A stretch of DNA of 64,000 bases from Glaciihabitans sp. (GCA_025464095.1 JAODMF010000025.1:1-64000), one strand, 5' to 3'; shown: positions 52,637-60,458, counted from the stretch's first letter. Numbers and translations are program-made. Notes: generated from the sequence alone by a model not told the origin.

Positions 52637-53664
52637 AATTGCCCACGCTTGCCGTCACCCTGGGCGACATTGCAGGCATCGGCCCCGAGATCGTCGCCAA
52701 GGCACTGCTCGGGCATCGCGACCTCCGCGAGTCGTGCGTGCCCATCGTTGTTGGCGACGCGGACGCACTGCGCAGGGCAATCGGCTTCGTCGGCGGCGAC
52801 CCGACCGCGGTGCGAGTCATCGACTCCCCGAGTGACGCACGCAACCTCCCCGGCACGATCGACCTCATCCAGATGGGACCGTCGCTTGCTCATGTGCCGG
52901 TTGGAGAACTGAGCGCCGAAGCGGGTGACGCCGCGTACCGGTTTGTCGTCGAAGCGTGTCGACTCGCTCGCGAGGGTGAGGTGGACGGCATCGTGACGCC
53001 ACCCCTCAATAAGGCTGCCATGCACGCGGGGGGTCACAATTGGCCCGGACACACAGAGCTGCTCGCCCACCAGTTTGGCATTGACACCTTCTCGCTCGTG
53101 CTGTCGGCCGAGGACCTCTATCTCTTTCATCTCACGACACACGTATCCATGCGGCAGGCCATCGAGGACATCACCTTCGAGCGCACGCTGCAGGTATTGC
53201 AACTCGCCGACGCGTTCGCCCGCTCGATCGGCAAGCCGGGTGAGCTCATCGGGGTGGCGGGGCTCAATCCACATGCGGGTGAGAATCGACTGTTCGGCAC
53301 CGAAGATGCGGATATCCTCGCTCCCGCCGTCGCCGCGGCGCGTGGCCTTGGTGTCAACGCGGTCGGACCGCTCCCGGGCGACGCCCTCATCCCGGCTGCC
53401 GTTCGGGGAAAGTACAATTTCGTCATCGCCTGCTACCACGACCAGGGGCACGCGCCATTCAAGGCTGTGTATGGGGACGACGGCGTGAACATTACCGTCG
53501 GCCTGCCCGTCGTGCGCGTGTCGGTGGACCATGGCACGGCATTCGACATCGCCGGTCAGGGCGTTGCGCGCGAAGCGAGCCTTGTGCTGGCGATCGCGCG
53601 TGCCGCGGCGCTCGCGCCCGGGTGGGAAGTGGTGGCACACACGGCCCGCACGACCGAGTTGTGA
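52633..53664 (+). CDS. pdxA: PdxA2-like 4-phospho-D-threonate/erythronate 3-dehydrogenase
   Basis: This 343-residue PdxA-family enzyme has TLGDIAGIGPEIVAKAL near the N-terminus, PLNKAAMHAGGHNWPGHTEL with a metal-binding His (about 135) and ACYHDQGHAPFKA with further metal ligands near 270. The canonical family oxidises and decarboxylates 4-phosphohydroxythreonine. The PdxA2 subgroup acts on 4-phospho-D-threonate or erythronate and forms dihydroxyacetone phosphate. The overlap with the DUF1537 kinase (ATGA) supports PdxA2. Confidence 0.9.
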   Translation: MKLPTLAVTLGDIAGIGPEIVAKALLGHRDLRESCVPIVVGDADALRRAIGFVGGDPTAVRVIDSPSDARNLPGTIDLIQMGPSLAHVPVGELSAEAGDAAYRFVVEACRLAREGEVDGIVTPPLNKAAMHAGGHNWPGHTELLAHQFGIDTFSLVLSAEDLYLFHLTTHVSMRQAIEDITFERTLQVLQLADAFARSIGKPGELIGVAGLNPHAGENRLFGTEDADILAPAVAAARGLGVNAVGPLPGDALIPAAVRGKYNFVIACYHDQGHAPFKAVYGDDGVNITVGLPVVRVSVDHGTAFDIAGQGVAREASLVLAIARAAALAPGWEVVAHTARTTEL

Positions 53665-53708
53665 GCCTGCCGGGATCGGCTCCGATTTGCGTGACTTGGC
53701 AGTTTGCT

Positions 53709-53718
53709 CAAACGTTCG
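53709..53718. promoter_or_regulatory. LacI-type operator half-match CAAACGTTCG (site 2)
   Basis: The core AAACGTT shared with the sites at 51341 and 55061 lies 80 bp before the lacI start, consistent with autoregulation. The outer bases are less symmetric than in site 1. Confidence 0.45.
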
Positions 53719-53783
53719 CGAAAAATCTCCCGGTGATTTCGGAAGGGGGTGGGGGCAACCCTCCTCTTTTGGCGTCAAGGGCT

Positions 53784-53789
53784 TATACA
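53784..53789 (+). promoter_or_regulatory. Candidate -10 box TATACA for lacI (leaderless)
   Basis: TATACA ends 8 bases before the ATG at 53798 and no ribosome-binding site is present. No good -35 was found, as is common for actinobacterial leaderless promoters. Confidence 0.4.
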
Positions 53790-53797
53790 CTAGCTTC

Positions 53798-54832
53798 ATG
53801 TCTACGGAAACTCTCGCTAGCCCCCGCGGGGCTCGGTCGACGTTGTCCGCGGTCGCGGACGAAGCGGGTGTCTCCATGTCCACCGTCTCGAAGGTGCTCA
53901 ATGGGCGCCCCGGCGTCTCGCTCACCACCCGCGCCCGCGTCGAGGCACTCCTGCAGGACCAGGGCTATAACCGGCGGGGCGAAGCGCAAGCGGCGCCACT
54001 CATTGAGCTCGTGTTCAGTGCCCTCACAACGGAGTGGGCCATCGAAATCATCCGCGGCGTCGAGAGTGTCGCTCGCGAGAACGGCATGAGCATCGTCCTC
54101 ACCCAATCCGGCGACCGGCAGTCGCCCGGGCCCGAGTGGATCGACGGTGTGCTGCGCCGACGCCCGCTTGGCGTGATCCTGATCTTTTCTGACCTTTCCG
54201 ACGAGAACAAGAAGCAGCTCCGTATCCGGAACATTCCCTTCGTCGTGATCGATCCCGCGGGCAATCCGGCTCCCGATGTGCCCTCGGTCGGCGCGGCCAA
54301 TTGGTCTGGCGGAGTGCTGGCAACCAAGCACCTCATCGACCTCGGCCACACCAGGATCGCAATGATCTCCGGACCCGACGACATGATGTGCTCGAGGGCC
54401 CGAGTCTCGGGTTACCGCTCCGCGCTCGAGGAGGCAGGTATCCCGGTAAGGGAGGACCTCATCCTGGCGGGCGAATTCTTGCGCGAGGACGGCATCCGCG
54501 CTGGACGAGAATTGCTTACACGCGCCGATCGCCCCACCGCCATCTTCGCAGGCAACGACATGCAGGCCCTCGGCGTGTACGAGGTGGCCAGGGAACTTGA
54601 CCTGGAAATCCCCCGCGACCTCTCCGTCGTGGGATACGACGATCTCAAGATCGCGCAGTGGGTCGGCCCGCCCTTGACTACGGTACGACAACCACTTAAC
54701 GAGATGGCCGAGCAGGCCACGCGACTGGTCATCCGGTTGCGCGAAGATGCGCAGAACGAGAGCCTTAGGGTCGATCTCGCAACCGACATCGTCGTGCGCA
54801 ACAGCACAGCAAAGCCCGCAGCGCTGGTCTGA
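53798..54832 (+). CDS. LacI-family transcriptional regulator
   Basis: This 344-residue repressor has an N-terminal LacI helix-turn-helix (TLSAVADEAGVSMSTVSKVL, then GVSLTTRARVEALLQDQGYN) and a periplasmic-binding-like sensor domain (about 65-335) with GYDDLKIAQWVGPPLTTVRQ. The ligand is probably an acid-sugar or phosphorylated intermediate. It sits between the PdxA2 gene and thuA, and AAACGTT-type palindromes lie before itself, the DtnK-like gene and thuA. The longer open frame upstream is not used. Confidence 0.95.
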   Translation: MSTETLASPRGARSTLSAVADEAGVSMSTVSKVLNGRPGVSLTTRARVEALLQDQGYNRRGEAQAAPLIELVFSALTTEWAIEIIRGVESVARENGMSIVLTQSGDRQSPGPEWIDGVLRRRPLGVILIFSDLSDENKKQLRIRNIPFVVIDPAGNPAPDVPSVGAANWSGGVLATKHLIDLGHTRIAMISGPDDMMCSRARVSGYRSALEEAGIPVREDLILAGEFLREDGIRAGRELLTRADRPTAIFAGNDMQALGVYEVARELDLEIPRDLSVVGYDDLKIAQWVGPPLTTVRQPLNEMAEQATRLVIRLREDAQNESLRVDLATDIVVRNSTAKPAALV

Positions 54833-55201
54833 CCTCTTCCACGGCTGTCACCATTCCAGGCCTGATCGACGGGCCGTTGACGGTGCTTTAAGGCGCTCCC
54901 CGTGCTACCGGCCTGAGCGTCACGAGCGTATCGAACGTGCCTGCGATTCGAACGTGCCACCGCGTGAGGCCTTGCTCCCTGCGCCGCAGGTTCTCGCGTG
55001 CAGCGTGCCGGAGCTCAGCCGACCGGCGTGGGTGATTCGAGCCTTGTCGCGCTCATCAGGTAAACGTTTCTCTTTTAGTTATGAAAGATGCCGCGATTAA
55101 CGGTAACGTGGAGCACGGGTAGGGATCGCCTATTGACGTGCCGAAGCAACAATCGACGCGGACGTCACCAAGCAATCGCATGAAAGTGAGACCGATAGTT
55201 C
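54833..55201. other. 369-bp region between lacI and thuA
   Basis: No gene is found. A LacI-type palindrome lies at 55061-55070, followed by an AT-rich stretch to about 55120 that probably contains the thuA promoter. No terminator hairpin for lacI was identified with confidence. Confidence 0.55.
55061..55070. promoter_or_regulatory. LacI-type operator TAAACGTTTC (site 3)
   Basis: It matches site 1 in nine of ten bases and lies 132 bp before thuA, within the AT-rich promoter region. Confidence 0.55.
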
Positions 55202-55924
55202 ATGAACGACACCGCGCAATCCCAACAGCCTGCAACTCGTAAGGCCCTCGTCGTGCGTGGCGGCTGGGAGGGGCATCAACCCGTCGAGACCACCGACCTG
55301 TTCATCCCGTTCCTGGAAGCAAACGGCTTTGAGGTGCACGTCGAAGACTCGCCGAAGCCCTACGCGGACAACGAGTACATGCAAACCGTCGATCTCCTGT
55401 TGCAGATAAACACGATGACGACGATCGAGTCCGAGCAGTTTGCAGGACTCCGGAGGGCCGTCGAGAATGGCATGGGATTCGGCGGGTGGCATGGCGGGAT
55501 CGCGGATTCTTATCGCAACAACTCGGACTATCTGCACCTGGTCGGCGGCCAATTCGCGGCACATCCCGGTAAGCGTGCCGAAGAACGTATCGGCGAACGG
55601 TCGGACAACTACGTGCCGTACACCGTGAACATGCTGCCGGCGGCAGCTGAACATCCGATAACCAAGGGAATCGGGGACTTCGAGCTCACCACCGAGCAGT
55701 ACTGGGTGCTCCATGACGATTACAACGACGTCCTCGCGACGACCACCCAGGAAGCTCGACCCGGTGACCCCTGGCGCCGGCCTGTCACCTCCCCCGCCAT
55801 TTGGACGCGCCAGTGGGGTAAGGGCCGAATATTCGTGTCGACTCCCGGCCACCAACTCGACATCGTGAAGAATCCCGCCGTTCGCACGATTATCGAAAGG
55901 GGCCTGCTGTGGGCGGCCCGCTGA
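55202..55924 (+). CDS. ThuA-domain protein
   Basis: This 240-residue cytoplasmic protein has the ThuA-like glutamine-amidotransferase fold: KALVVRGGWEGHQPVE, the loop GMGFGGWHGGIADSY (about 91-105) and a C-terminal KGRIFVSTPGHQLDIVKN. The characteristic His of GGWHGG and the PGHQ histidine are conserved in ThuA proteins linked to disaccharide catabolism through 3-keto sugars. No cysteine nucleophile is present. It overlaps the following Gfo/Idh gene by 16 bp, the usual partner. Confidence 0.88.
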   Translation: MNDTAQSQQPATRKALVVRGGWEGHQPVETTDLFIPFLEANGFEVHVEDSPKPYADNEYMQTVDLLLQINTMTTIESEQFAGLRRAVENGMGFGGWHGGIADSYRNNSDYLHLVGGQFAAHPGKRAEERIGERSDNYVPYTVNMLPAAAEHPITKGIGDFELTTEQYWVLHDDYNDVLATTTQEARPGDPWRRPVTSPAIWTRQWGKGRIFVSTPGHQLDIVKNPAVRTIIERGLLWAAR

Positions 55925-57006
55925 AATTCGGGGTCATCGGCGTCGGCAAGATCAGCGCCCAGTATTTTGCCTCGTTGCCGTCGCTGCCGGGCCTCGAATT
56001 GGTGGCAGTCGCCGATCTGGATGAGGACCGAGCACGGCAAGCCGCCTCGGAGCAGAACGTGGAGGCGATGTCAGTGTCACGCCTTCTCGACGACGGGCGT
56101 GTGCAGGCCGTGCTCAACCTGACTATTCCCGCGGCGCACGCCGAGGTGGCCGTCAGAGCACTCCACGCGGGCAAACACGTCTACACCGAGAAGCCCCTGG
56201 CGGTGACCCCCGCCGAGGCGACAAAGATCCTCGCTGCGGCGAAGGAGACCGGTCTGCGTGTCGGCTCGGCGCCTGACACCGTGCTTGGCACCGGCATACA
56301 GACCGCGCGACAACAGCTCGACGACGGGGCGATTGGCCAGCCCGTGGGCGCAACTGCGTTCTGGGCTTCTCCGGGGCACGAGCGCTGGCATCCGGCGCCC
56401 CAGTTTTATTACCAACAGGGCGCCGGGCCGCTCTACGACATGGGTCCGTACTACATCAGCGCGCTGGTTACCATGCTCGGACCCGTGGTTCGAGTTTCCG
56501 GCGCGGTCGCCAGGTCGGCGCGTGAGCGAATCGTTGAATCAGGTCCTTCGTCGGGCGAGCGAATCGCGGTCGACGTCGACACCCATGTCACTGCCATCCT
56601 GGAGCACGCGTCCGGCGTTGCGTCGACCGTCACCATGAGCTTCGACGTCTGGGCGTCCGTGGTTCCTAACATCGAGGTGTACGGAACGTCAGGCACCCTG
56701 GGCGTTCCTGATCCAAACCACTTCTCCGACCCCGTGAGGATCTGGACGAAGGATGATCCCGAGTGGCGAACAGTTGCACCCACGGCAGGTTACGCGGATG
56801 CGAGTCGCGGGTACGGGCTCGCTGACCTCGGTCGCGCGATCGAGACAGGGCGACCCCATCGAGCATCGGCCCAACTCGCCTTCCATGTGCTTGAGATCAT
56901 GGATGCGATCCTGAAGGCCGGCAGTCACCACCAGGTGATCTCCCTCACGAGTACCGTCGAACGACCCGAGCCCGTGCCACTGGGCGTGCTTCCCAACACA
57001 TGGTGA
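55909..57006 (+). CDS. Gfo/Idh/MocA-family dehydrogenase (ThuB-like partner)
   Basis: This 365-residue protein has the Rossmann motif FGVIGVGKISAQYFASLP and the conserved YTEKPLAVTPAEATKILAAA (about 92-111), with GPLYDMGPYYISALVTMLGP carrying the Asp and Tyr seen at the substrate site. The GTG at 55909 has GAAAGGGG just upstream inside thuA. With ThuA it probably oxidises a sugar or acid-sugar at C3. Confidence 0.92.
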   Translation: MGGPLKFGVIGVGKISAQYFASLPSLPGLELVAVADLDEDRARQAASEQNVEAMSVSRLLDDGRVQAVLNLTIPAAHAEVAVRALHAGKHVYTEKPLAVTPAEATKILAAAKETGLRVGSAPDTVLGTGIQTARQQLDDGAIGQPVGATAFWASPGHERWHPAPQFYYQQGAGPLYDMGPYYISALVTMLGPVVRVSGAVARSARERIVESGPSSGERIAVDVDTHVTAILEHASGVASTVTMSFDVWASVVPNIEVYGTSGTLGVPDPNHFSDPVRIWTKDDPEWRTVAPTAGYADASRGYGLADLGRAIETGRPHRASAQLAFHVLEIMDAILKAGSHHQVISLTSTVERPEPVPLGVLPNTW

Positions 57007-57019
57007 TGCCGGCGCGGCT

Positions 57020-57478
57020 TCATGGTGTTCCGGCGAGGCGCGCCAGTTCAGCGGAGAAGGCCTCGAAGCCGAGCAACGGGGCGAAGAACTGGGCATCCGC
57101 AGTTTCGACGTCGCCGGTCGCCCGGCGTGCGGCCTGAATTCCATCGGCTGTGGGACGTAAGACGCGAGCGCGACCGTCAGTCGGGTGCCATGGTCGTTCG
57201 ATCAGCTGCTTCGCTTCAAGCACGCGGAGAACTTGGGAGGTCATCATCACGTCAGTTGCGGCGAACTCTGCCAACTCCGCTTGCGTGAGCTGTCGAGCCG
57301 GATCGTCGGCGTGGAGCCAGACCAGGGATGCGAGCAGGACGTACTGAACATGGGTGAGGTCGTGGTGAGCAAGCGCTGCCCGCATCGCCGCCTGCCACCG
57401 GTTCGTGACCTGCCACAGCGTCAGGCCTGGACTCTCCGACGCCGCAGTGAACCGGCTGCCGAGAGAGTTATCAGGCAC
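57020..57478 (-). CDS. MarR-family transcriptional regulator
   Basis: This 152-residue protein has a winged helix at about 40-110: HVQYVLLASLVWLHADDPAR, LTQAELAEFAATDVMMTSQV, LRVLEAKQLIERPWHPTDGR. The GTG start at 57478 lies inside the end of the SRPBCC gene (8-bp overlap), so the two are cotranslated. An AATAAG/CTTACT palindrome before the SRPBCC gene is the likely operator. A 77-bp near copy of the gene's 5' end occurs at 58658. Confidence 0.92.
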   Translation of the reverse strand: MPDNSLGSRFTAASESPGLTLWQVTNRWQAAMRAALAHHDLTHVQYVLLASLVWLHADDPARQLTQAELAEFAATDVMMTSQVLRVLEAKQLIERPWHPTDGRARVLRPTADGIQAARRATGDVETADAQFFAPLLGFEAFSAELARLAGTP

Positions 57479-57481
57479 GAA
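57405..57481. repeat. Source of the 77-bp marR 5'-end duplication
   Basis: This segment (first 74 bp of the marR gene plus 3 bp) recurs at 58658-58734 with one mismatch (G to T, Thr to Lys). Confidence 0.9.
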
Positions 57482-57899
57482 TACCGCGTTCCGCGGCGGT
57501 CAGCAGCTCGTCCATCGCCACCGGGAAGTCTCCACTTATCTGGGGTCCGAGTTCGGGGCCGATCTCATCCGCATCGTCGCCGGTGATCTCCAATTCATGC
57601 CTCACCGTCGTGCCTCCGGCGGGAGAAAGAGTCAACCGGTGCCGGAACGTCAGGGTGAGTCCCCCGAACGCGGTTTGATCCGCGTAGAGGACGGGAGGTT
57701 CCAGCTCGGTGATCAGCGATTCCATGGAATCCTGCCCCTGTGGCGTGATGGTCAGACGTGTCCCGACCTCGAACGGGCCGTGCAGTTCGAACGAATCGGA
57801 ATTCGGGCCAAGGGCTGTTCCCGAATGCAGCGCGCGAAGGGCATCCCAGACCGCTTCCCGGCTGGATGTCGTTGTCGCCTCGTAGTTCGTGGTCCACAT
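57471..57899 (-). CDS. SRPBCC-domain protein (polyketide-cyclase/AHSA1-like)
   Basis: This 142-residue protein has a Bet v 1/SRPBCC fold: NYEATTTSSREAVWDALRAL, PFEVGTRLTITPQGQD, RLTLSPAGGTTVRHELEITG. The fold binds hydrophobic ligands; the role is unknown. The ATG at 57899 follows AAAGGGG. It is cotranslated with the MarR gene, a common pairing in actinobacteria. Confidence 0.88.
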   Translation of the reverse strand: MWTTNYEATTTSSREAVWDALRALHSGTALGPNSDSFELHGPFEVGTRLTITPQGQDSMESLITELEPPVLYADQTAFGGLTLTFRHRLTLSPAGGTTVRHELEITGDDADEIGPELGPQISGDFPVAMDELLTAAERGIRA

Positions 57900-57919
57900 T
57901 ACGTTCCCCTTTCAAAAAT

Positions 57920-57935
57920 AATAAGTCCGCTTACT
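57920..57935. promoter_or_regulatory. MarR operator candidate AATAAG-tccg-CTTACT
   Basis: Arms match in five of six bases and the inner TAAG-tccg-CTTA is perfect. On the plus strand TACTAT (57932-57937) overlaps the palindrome as a -10, and on the minus strand TTATTATT may serve. It lies 21 bp before the SRPBCC start. Confidence 0.5.
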
Positions 57936-58084
57936 ATACCAGTTGCCGTGGGGTGAGGGCAGAAATGAGGAACACTGAGATCGAATGCGCGATGATCAAC
58001 ACAGCCGCGACTGCCTTGGCCGCGGGAGCAGTGCATCAACTCGTCCGGCGAACCGGACAAGATCAAGGGAAATCAGGAACACTG

Positions 58085-58552
58085 ATGGCAAAATTGCACA
58101 AGCTCTTTTGGACTGGAATAGACATCGAAACGTCGCTCGACACCGACCTGGCATGGGTAGCCGTTGCTGAGGCGATCGCCCAGGTGAAAGGGAAGTTCCA
58201 TCTCGCGGCTGATGCCCCGCTTCAGAAGACGTACGACATCAAGGGTTCGGAGACGTTATTCGCGACAAGTCCGGAGCTGACGTTCGAGGTCCAGATCTCT
58301 GATGAGTTCATGGGTCGGCGGGCCATACGCACCCGCGTCATCCAGGCATTGTTGAAGGATGGCAGCATCCCATTCGGGCCGCAAAAGATGCTGGGCCAGA
58401 AGGCATACATGAAGTTCGCACAGGCGCTGGGGGTGCGGGTCGCCCACGTCGACCCCGCATCCGTGGCGAGCTTGAGGGAGGGTCCGATGCCCGACGGATT
58501 CGCCCTGAACGCGCTTGCAACCCGCCCGGCACCGCCCGCAACAGCGCTGTGA
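58085..58552 (+). CDS. Unrecognised protein between the marR operon and the duplication scar
   Basis: This 155-residue protein begins MAKLHKLFWTGIDIETSLDT. It continues with WVAVAEAIAQVKGKFHLAAD, a Glu/Asp/Phe-rich beta region and a basic middle stretch that starts KDGSIPFGPQKMLGQK. No known domain is recognised. The same frame is open from an ATG at 57965, which would give 195 residues, but the first 40 look less coding-like. It is divergent from the SRPBCC gene and would share its intergenic operator. Confidence 0.65.
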   Translation: MAKLHKLFWTGIDIETSLDTDLAWVAVAEAIAQVKGKFHLAADAPLQKTYDIKGSETLFATSPELTFEVQISDEFMGRRAIRTRVIQALLKDGSIPFGPQKMLGQKAYMKFAQALGVRVAHVDPASVASLREGPMPDGFALNALATRPAPPATAL

Positions 58553-58601
58553 AGACCGCCGAGCGCGGTGCACTCGTTGCGCCCAACCGGCGCGCGACCA
58601 A

Positions 58602-58656
58602 GGTTTGACCTAGTGCGCTCCGGCGGCCAGGTGCGAGTCGGTGGTGATCGTCCCAT
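58602..58656. repeat. 55-bp copy of the lipoprotein gene 3' end
   Basis: It matches 60404-60458 in 54 of 55 bases: the last 47 bp of the lipoprotein gene including its stop codon (here a G for T change next to the stop) and 8 bp beyond. It is a direct repeat flanking the nucleotidyltransferase gene. Confidence 0.9.
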
Positions 58657-58657
58657 T

Positions 58658-58734
58658 GTGACCTGCCACAGCTTCAGGCCTGGACTCTCCGACGCCGCAG
58701 TGAACCGGCTGCCGAGAGAGTTATCAGGCACGAA
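58658..58734 (-). pseudogene. Truncated 77-bp copy of the marR gene start
   Basis: It repeats 57405-57481 with one mismatch and encodes the first 25 residues of the MarR protein (PDNSLGSRFTAASESPG, then KLWQVT). It is followed on the minus strand by the lipoprotein-end copy in another frame, so no functional product is expected. Confidence 0.85.
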
Positions 58735-58878
58735 CATAGGCTCGGCCTGCCTCCTGCCGCGCATACTTCATCGGGACTGCGTAGCCGACCACTTAGCTTC
58801 ACGAGCGAATCGGCAGACCATCCGCGCGCAAACACAGGTAAGTTTGTCCACCGCCCACAATCTGCCCCGGAGATCGCC

Positions 58879-60390
58879 TTGACCACCGACCAGGTCCATT
58901 GCACCAACTGCGGCGCCCGGCGCGCACGCGGTGTTGTGCACCGCTGCCCGGCCGACAACCTCCTCGCGCTCAGCCCCGCTACCCGGAAGGTGCTCGCCGC
59001 CATCCGTGCTGCCGGTGGCCGCCCGCTCATCGTCGGCGGGACCGTCCGCGATGCCCTCCGCTCGAGGAGCACTCACACGCCAGCGCACGATGTCGACATC
59101 GAGGTGTACGGCGTCGGTCGGTACGAACTCATCGCCAGGCAGCTCACCAAAATCGGCCGCGTCGACCTCACCGGCGCATCGTTCGGCGTCCTCAAAGCCC
59201 TCGTCGACGGGGAAGACTTCGATGTCGCCCTCCCGCGCACGGAAACCAAAACCGGCAGCACACACACCGACTTCGAGGCGGTCCCCCACGCGGCCCTTGA
59301 CGAGGTCGCGGCCTTCGCCCGCCGAGATTTCACAATCAACGCGATGGGCTGGGATCCCCGCAGCGGTGAACTCGTCGACCCATACGGCGGCACCGCGGAC
59401 CTGGCGAAGGGTGTGCTCCGCCACACCACTGACGCTTTCCGTGAAGACCCCCTCAGAGTTCTCCGTGCCGTGCAGTTCGCGGCGCGCTTCGACATGACCC
59501 TCGCACCGGAAACGGCGGAACTCGCTCAGTCAATCGCGGACGAATACGAGCACCTTGCGGTGGAACGTGTCTGGCACGAGTTCGAGAAACTGGCCGAGAA
59601 GGGCCGAAACATATCCCTCGGCCTGGACGTCCTCCACCAGACCGGTTGGGAGCGCCACTTCCCGGAGCTCGCCGCCATCCGCGACGTGCCGCAGGACGCT
59701 AAATGGCACCCGGAAGGGCCTGTCCACGTGCACGCCGGCCTGGCCGCTGACCGCGCCGTTGAACTGGCCGACCGTGACGGCCTCGAAGGCGACGCCCGCA
59801 TCCACGCTGTGCTCGCTGCGATGCTGCACGACCTCGGCAAGGCGGGAGAGGGCACCCAGGTCGTGGTTGACGCGGACGGCCGCGAGTCAGTGCAGTCGCG
59901 CGGGCACGCTGATCTTGGCGCTGACGCCGCCTGGGAGTTCCTGAAACGCATCCGCGCGCCGAAGCATGTCTCCGACAACATCCTGCCGATCATCCGGAAC
60001 CACATGGCCGCCCATGGCAGCCAGAAAGGTGTGCCGTCGAAGCGCGCCGTCCGGCTGCTGATGCGACGCCTCGACGCAGGCCCGAACGGACCAACCATCC
60101 AGGAATGGGCTCGTTTCGTCGACGCCGATACCGGCGGCCGGGGCAGCGGATCCCATGAAGGCGTTGGCGCCGCCTGGTTGGCTGTCGCAGTGACCCTCGG
60201 CCCGGACAACAAGCCGAAACCTCCCATCCTCCGCGGCCAGCACCTGATGGCCGCCGGCGTCACCCCCGGACCCGCATTCGCCAAGGTCATCAAAGCGTCG
60301 GTCGCCGCACAGGATGACGGTGAGTTCGACGACGAAGCTGGTGCTATCGCGTGGATGAACCGCGTTGGGCTCGGTCTGCTGGAGAAGTAG
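58879..60390 (+). CDS. CCA-adding-enzyme-like tRNA nucleotidyltransferase with HD domain
   Basis: This 503-residue protein has the class II nucleotidyltransferase head (VGGTVRDALRSR, then HDVDIEVYGV with the two catalytic Asp; RRDFTINAMGWDP; DPLRVLRAVQFAARFDM) and a C-terminal HD domain with MLHDLGKAGEG. Such enzymes add or repair the tRNA 3' CCA end. An unusual N-terminal segment with CTNCG and HRC suggests a small zinc-binding knuckle. The start codon is the TTG at 58879 with GGAG 8 bases upstream. It is flanked by 55-bp direct repeats, so it may be acquired or duplicated; whether it is the essential cca gene is unclear. Confidence 0.85.
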   Translation: MTTDQVHCTNCGARRARGVVHRCPADNLLALSPATRKVLAAIRAAGGRPLIVGGTVRDALRSRSTHTPAHDVDIEVYGVGRYELIARQLTKIGRVDLTGASFGVLKALVDGEDFDVALPRTETKTGSTHTDFEAVPHAALDEVAAFARRDFTINAMGWDPRSGELVDPYGGTADLAKGVLRHTTDAFREDPLRVLRAVQFAARFDMTLAPETAELAQSIADEYEHLAVERVWHEFEKLAEKGRNISLGLDVLHQTGWERHFPELAAIRDVPQDAKWHPEGPVHVHAGLAADRAVELADRDGLEGDARIHAVLAAMLHDLGKAGEGTQVVVDADGRESVQSRGHADLGADAAWEFLKRIRAPKHVSDNILPIIRNHMAAHGSQKGVPSKRAVRLLMRRLDAGPNGPTIQEWARFVDADTGGRGSGSHEGVGAAWLAVAVTLGPDNKPKPPILRGQHLMAAGVTPGPAFAKVIKASVAAQDDGEFDDEAGAIAWMNRVGLGLLEK

Positions 60391-60403
60391 TCGGCCGCGA
60401 TCC

Positions 60404-60458
60404 GGTTTGACCTAGTTCGCTCCGGCGGCCAGGTGCGAGTCGGTGGTGATCGTCCCAT
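60404..60458. repeat. Source of the 55-bp duplication at the lipoprotein gene end
   Basis: It contains the last 47 bp of the lipoprotein gene and 8 bp of the gap to the nucleotidyltransferase stop. The direct copy is at 58602-58656. Confidence 0.9.

Larger units (their letters stand above)
58553..58878. other. Intergenic region carrying the chimeric duplication scar
   Basis: This 326-bp stretch holds no intact gene. It carries the 55-bp copy (58602-58656) of the lipoprotein gene end, followed by the 77-bp copy (58658-58734) of the marR start, then 144 bp without a recognisable element before the nucleotidyltransferase gene. Confidence 0.8.

Noticed and set aside
58222-58764. Minus-strand frame joining the marR copy to sequence beyond the lipoprotein copy
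   Set aside because: It begins like MarR but soon reads the lipoprotein copy out of frame and then the antisense of the unknown gene, so it is a scar and not a fusion gene.
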